This document shows, piece by piece, positions 60,911-64,000 of a DNA stretch of 64,000 bases (the first letter of the stretch is position 1; each line of letters begins with the position of its first letter). The notes under the pieces are model-generated. The model searched no databases, was not told the DNA's origin, and was given only the letters and a program-made list of their open reading frames with translations. This stretch comes from Myxococcales bacterium (GTDB lineage Bacteria > Myxococcota_A > Polyangia > Polyangiales > Polyangiaceae), in NCBI GenBank assembly GCA_016712525.1, contig JADJQX010000001.1, positions 1,736,001 through 1,800,000 on the forward strand, in the 5' to 3' direction. Made by a program: the position numbers and the translations under genes.

Positions 60911-61588
60911 TTAGGACGCGTGCTCGCGCGAACGCCGCGCCTCGGGGAAGAAGCCGAGGTCCTCCGCCATGGTGAGCCACGCCGAAGCCTCGTCGGCGGT
61001 CCCTGGAATCTCACCCGCCGAGATCATGGCGGCCAGCGTCGCGGCGGCGCGCCCGTTTCCGAGGTAGGTCGCGCGCTCGTAGTAGCTCGCCGCGCGCTCG
61101 TAGTCGGGTTGCCCCTTGGCGCCCGAGGCGTACGCCGCTCCGACGTTGTAGAGTGCACGCGGATGGTTCGCCGCGGCGGCGCGTTGGAGCCACGCCTCGG
61201 AGAGGTCTGCGTTCGCCCGCACCCCGAGCCCCCGGGCGTAGAGCACCGAGAGCTCGAACATCGCGTCGGCGTTGCCCGCCTCGGCGGCGCGTGTGTGGCT
61301 GATGGCGGCCGCCACCCCATCGCCGAGCCGAAAGAGCAGGAGCCCTCGGTAGTAGAGCTCGCACGCCGTGAGCTTCGGCACGGCGTCGAACGCCGCGAGG
61401 ACCCGCCGCATGACCTCCGGGGTCGCCTTCCTCGCGACCTTGACGGCGCGCACGAGCGCCGCACGGTCTCCCTCGTCGACGTCGAAGAGGAGCCGGTCCA
61501 CCTTGGCCTCGCGCACCGCCGCATCGAGGGTTCCCGATTCGAGCACGAGGGACGGGCGAGGGTCGTCGCGGTGGGGGTTCGCGTGCAT
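60911..61588 (-). CDS. Sel1-like repeat protein
   Basis: A 225-residue soluble protein. The ATG at 61588 is supported by a GGAGGACCG ribosome site. Three alpha-solenoid Sel1-like units lie in residues about 90-205, for example ADAMFELSVLYARGLGV, PRALYNVGAAYASGAKG and GRAAATLAAMISAGEIPG. Such repeats usually scaffold protein complexes. No signal peptide. The function is unknown. It is convergent with the ArnT-like gene. Confidence 0.85.
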   Translation of the reverse strand: MHANPHRDDPRPSLVLESGTLDAAVREAKVDRLLFDVDEGDRAALVRAVKVARKATPEVMRRVLAAFDAVPKLTACELYYRGLLLFRLGDGVAAAISHTRAAEAGNADAMFELSVLYARGLGVRANADLSEAWLQRAAAANHPRALYNVGAAYASGAKGQPDYERAASYYERATYLGNGRAAATLAAMISAGEIPGTADEASAWLTMAEDLGFFPEARRSREHAS

Positions 61589-61668
61589 CGGTCCTCCGGA
61601 GGAAGTGGGCCTCTCGTGGACGTACGGCAAAAGAACGCGCGACCTTCCCGCGGCGAGCGGCGATCCCT

Positions 61669-61694
61669 CGCCTACATGGGGGGTGAAGTAGGCG
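61669..61694 (-). terminator. hairpin downstream of 61722 gene
   Basis: CGCCTAC (61669-61675) pairs with GTAGGCG (61688-61694) around a 12-base loop. It lies 28-53 bases after the stop of the minus-strand lipoprotein gene and upstream of the Sel1 gene. Weak terminator candidate. Confidence 0.4.
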
Positions 61695-61721
61695 TCCCGC
61701 GCCTCCGAGGAGATCCGGCCG

Positions 61722-62909
61722 CTACTGGGGCGCCGACAGGACGGTCGTCGTCCCGCCGCCGGCAGGGGTGCCCGTGTCGAGGACGAGCATGGTCACGAGT
61801 GACGGGCCGTTGCTGCCGGCGTTCGCGACGCTGACCCGGTAGTTGTGGTTGGGCACCACGGTGTTCAGGATCACGATGGCGCTCGCGTCGGGGCCGTCGT
61901 CCTTGCCGACGAGCTGCGAGGTGGTCAAATCCTCGACGGCCAGGTCGACGTTTCGCGCCCGTGAGTCCGCCCCCGCGAGGACGATGGTCGGGCTCTTGAC
62001 GAGGTTCAGGCCCGCGAAGCTCGTCTTCTCGTTCGGCTTGAGCACGGTCGCGTAGAATGACCAATTGCCCGACTCGTGGAACGAGAGACCGCCGCGCTGT
62101 TGCACCGCAGGGGCCTGCGCGATGCGGCCCGCGCCGGCGAGCACCTTCGAGAACGACTCGACGATGTTCTCGCGAGGCACGTTGTAGCCGCCCGAGCGCA
62201 TCGACGCGACCGCGACGAAGTTCCCCCCGAGCTGCGAGCGCGTGAGCACGAGCCGTATCTCGTGCACGCCCGTCGCCTTCGGTCGAAACTTCACCACGGG
62301 CGTCCTGTCGGCGCTGATGTCGGCGGCGACGGGCATGCCGTTCGCGTCGAGCACGGCGAGGTCGACGTCTTGTGCGCCCGAGGAGCCGCCCCCGAGAAGC
62401 ACGTACTCGTGGTCTTTCGAGAACGTCTGCCGCATCTTGATCGTCTGGCCGGCGCGCACGTACGCGCCCAAGATCGACGAGCTCTCGACGCTGAATCCGA
62501 ATTGCGAGCCGCTCTGGAGCTTCTGCGCGGCACCCGCGACGAGGCCGACGGCCTCGGCCATGTACTTCCCGGGGAGCCACTCTCGGTTGGCGGTGGGCGA
62601 CGGCGGCGGGGTCGGCGGGTTCGGTCGCGCGGTCGGCGGCGGGGTCGGGGTCGTAGGCTGCGACTTGAGCGAGCTCCCGCTTCCGTTCCCGTTGCCCTGC
62701 TCGGCAAGGGCGGCGGCGAACCCACCGGGCTTCGGAGCGTCACTCGAAGGAGGCAACGTCGACCCCGAAGGCTCCTGCGAAATAGGCGAGGGCGACGACC
62801 GCGGGAGCGAGCTGCCCGGGCCATGGTGCGGGACGCTCGAGCCTCCGCACCCCACGAGGAGACCGAGCGTGACGAGGCACGAGAGAGCAGCGGGCGTCGA
62901 AGTGCGCAT
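61722..62909 (-). CDS. lipoprotein with duplicated beta domains
   Basis: A 395-residue lipoprotein (signal ending LLVGC). A low-complexity Pro/Ser/Gly linker of about 90 residues leads to two halves that look alike: QDVDLAVLDANG with FRPKATGVHEIRLVLTR, and RNVDLAVEDLTTSQ with VPNHNYRVSVANAG. Both have a strand-rich pattern of PPC or bacterial Ig-like domains. The function is unknown. Its promoter region (62910-63181, 272 bases, shared with the divergent final gene) shows no extra gene. Confidence 0.8.
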   Translation of the reverse strand: MRTSTPAALSCLVTLGLLVGCGGSSVPHHGPGSSLPRSSPSPISQEPSGSTLPPSSDAPKPGGFAAALAEQGNGNGSGSSLKSQPTTPTPPPTARPNPPTPPPSPTANREWLPGKYMAEAVGLVAGAAQKLQSGSQFGFSVESSSILGAYVRAGQTIKMRQTFSKDHEYVLLGGGSSGAQDVDLAVLDANGMPVAADISADRTPVVKFRPKATGVHEIRLVLTRSQLGGNFVAVASMRSGGYNVPRENIVESFSKVLAGAGRIAQAPAVQQRGGLSFHESGNWSFYATVLKPNEKTSFAGLNLVKSPTIVLAGADSRARNVDLAVEDLTTSQLVGKDDGPDASAIVILNTVVPNHNYRVSVANAGSNGPSLVTMLVLDTGTPAGGGTTTVLSAPQ

Positions 62910-63181
62910 CTCTTCAGTTCACCTTCACTTCGCGTGTCGCGCAAGCCTCTCTTCCACGGGAGGAAGACCACGGAGCGAGCAGCCCGCAGCCCGTTCGCGT
63001 GCCCCCGCCGGCGAGCGCACCTCGTGCGAGGGTGCCGCACCCGCGATCGACGAGCGCGTTGCCGGTTGACGCTCGTGTCAGGTGCGTCGCGAAACGCGAG
63101 ACGCAAGACGGCGCCGCGAACGACGATCGCACGACGGACGGCTTGAAGGGGCGAGCCCGTGGGAGGTATGTTGGCGAGATC

Positions 63182-64000
63182 ATGAGAAGTCTCACCTTGC
63201 GCTCGACATGGCCTTGGATGGGGGGACTCTCGGCCTTGCTCACCGGATACGTGGCGTGCGTCGACTACATCGAGCCCGCCCCCTTGACGCCCACCCCGCC
63301 CGTGGAGGTCGTCCTCGACGAAGACGCCGAAATCCCGCGTTCTCCGGCGCCCGAAGCCGGCGGCGAGCCCCCTCGCGACGCGAGCCGCCTGCCCGACGCC
63401 ACGGACGCCCAGGTCGTCTACCCGGTGCCCCCTCCGCTCACCGGTGGTCATGTGTACTATACATACGATAGGCACGTCCACCGCATCGCGGCGACCCCGG
63501 GCGCGGTACCCGAGAACATCTCGACCGCCTTGGACCGCTTCGGCGCCGCGGGGGAAGACGTGCGCATCACGGCGAGCCGCGACTCCCGCTGGATGCTCCT
63601 CGACAGCGAGCGGTTCGGCGGCTGCACCGACACGTGCCTCGTGCTCGTGCCGAGCGATCTCTCGCGGGTCGAGGTCGTGCGGCCAGGCGGTCGCGCGTTC
63701 ACGCCCGAGGGCATCTCCGCGATCAGCGCCGGCACCGGCGCCCTCATCGTGTACCCCGCGGTCGGCGGGCCTCACATGGTCGATCTCTTCGCGACGCGCC
63801 GCGAGGGGGGAGGGTGGAGCGCGCCCACCTTGCTCACCGGAGCCTCGACCTACCCCTTCAACAACATGCCCGCCCTCACGTTCGACGGCACCAAGGTCAC
63901 CTTCGACTGCGGGCAGAATCCCTTCCCCGAGACAGGCAACAACGACGCTTGCGAGGTGGGGGTCGACGGTGCCGGGTTCCGCCGCCTGGCGTCGTCGAAC
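63182..64000 (+). CDS. lipoprotein, PD40-like, cut at window end
   Basis: Open from ATG 63182 to the window edge with no stop, so at least 273 residues. The leader MRSLTLRSTWPWMG continues into a hydrophobic segment ending YVAC, a lipobox. A Pro/Glu/Asp linker precedes a beta-rich part with SRDSRWMLLDSERF and NNMPALTFDGTKVTFDCG, which are PD40/TolB-like propeller blade patterns. It is divergent from the 61722 gene. The 3' end lies outside the window. Confidence 0.75.
   Translation, partial: MRSLTLRSTWPWMGGLSALLTGYVACVDYIEPAPLTPTPPVEVVLDEDAEIPRSPAPEAGGEPPRDASRLPDATDAQVVYPVPPPLTGGHVYYTYDRHVHRIAATPGAVPENISTALDRFGAAGEDVRITASRDSRWMLLDSERFGGCTDTCLVLVPSDLSRVEVVRPGGRAFTPEGISAISAGTGALIVYPAVGGPHMVDLFATRREGGGWSAPTLLTGASTYPFNNMPALTFDGTKVTFDCGQNPFPETGNNDACEVGVDGAGFRRLASSN

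Overview
The window is about 64 kb of high-GC DNA that is almost fully coding. No gap between genes exceeds 300 bases. The DNA reads like a myxobacterium (Myxococcota, probably Polyangiales). The evidence is the GC-saturated third codon positions, roughly twenty Sec or Tat lipoproteins, many with Asp-Ala-Gly or Pro-Asp-rich linkers after the lipid-anchoring Cys, and a Cys-tailed CorE-like sigma factor. The taxon is inferred from style, not from a marker gene. No rRNA, tRNA, CRISPR array, prophage, insertion sequence or replication origin was seen.

Layout. 0-3.4 kb: arginine genes argB-argH-argF on the plus strand. 3.6-6.3 kb: a D,D-peptidase lipoprotein, an unknown gene and a Gly/Pro-tailed membrane protein. 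6.4-13.2 kb: a complete phosphate-sensing and uptake locus on the minus strand (phoB-phoR-pstS-pstC-pstA-pstB, then phoU after a strong hairpin). phoR/pstS, pstS/pstC and pstC/pstA overlap by 4 bases. 13.4-22.2 kb: a glycosyltransferase, three large lipoproteins (one a metzincin-like protease), and a YegD-like Hsp70 flanked by two paralogous small lipoproteins. 22.3-25.9 kb: a fadI-fadJ beta-oxidation pair with a palindromic operator candidate upstream. 26-35.5 kb: a small helical protein, a gluzincin-like lipoprotein, and a TamB-TamA envelope module whose TamA has a lipobox (TamL-like). 35.6-47.3 kb: an accessory run of secreted lipoproteins, including a five-heme cytochrome c, DUF3160, GH25 lysozyme and a fibrinogen-like domain. 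47.3-50.5 kb: a four-gene operon with 4-base overlaps: a GntR regulator, a membrane protein resembling the detached N-terminal region of fatty-alcohol oxidases, a GMC oxidoreductase and an unknown protein. 50.6-55.3 kb: a cluster of four Cys-rich proteins. It includes a metallothionein-like 52-residue peptide translationally coupled to a CorE-like ECF sigma factor with its own Cys-rich tail, and a DUF5685-like protein ending in a Cys-rich tail. 55.5-56.3 kb: a second ECF sigma factor with a small membrane partner. 56.3-60.8 kb: two tandem ArnT/PMT-like membrane glycosyltransferases. 60.9-64 kb: a Sel1-repeat protein and two lipoproteins, the last cut by the window edge.

The best candidates for something undescribed are the metallothionein-like peptide with its CorE-like sigma factor at 51.1-51.9 kb, with a tetranucleotide repeat upstream of the Cys cluster, and the GntR/split alcohol-oxidase operon at 47.3-50.5 kb.
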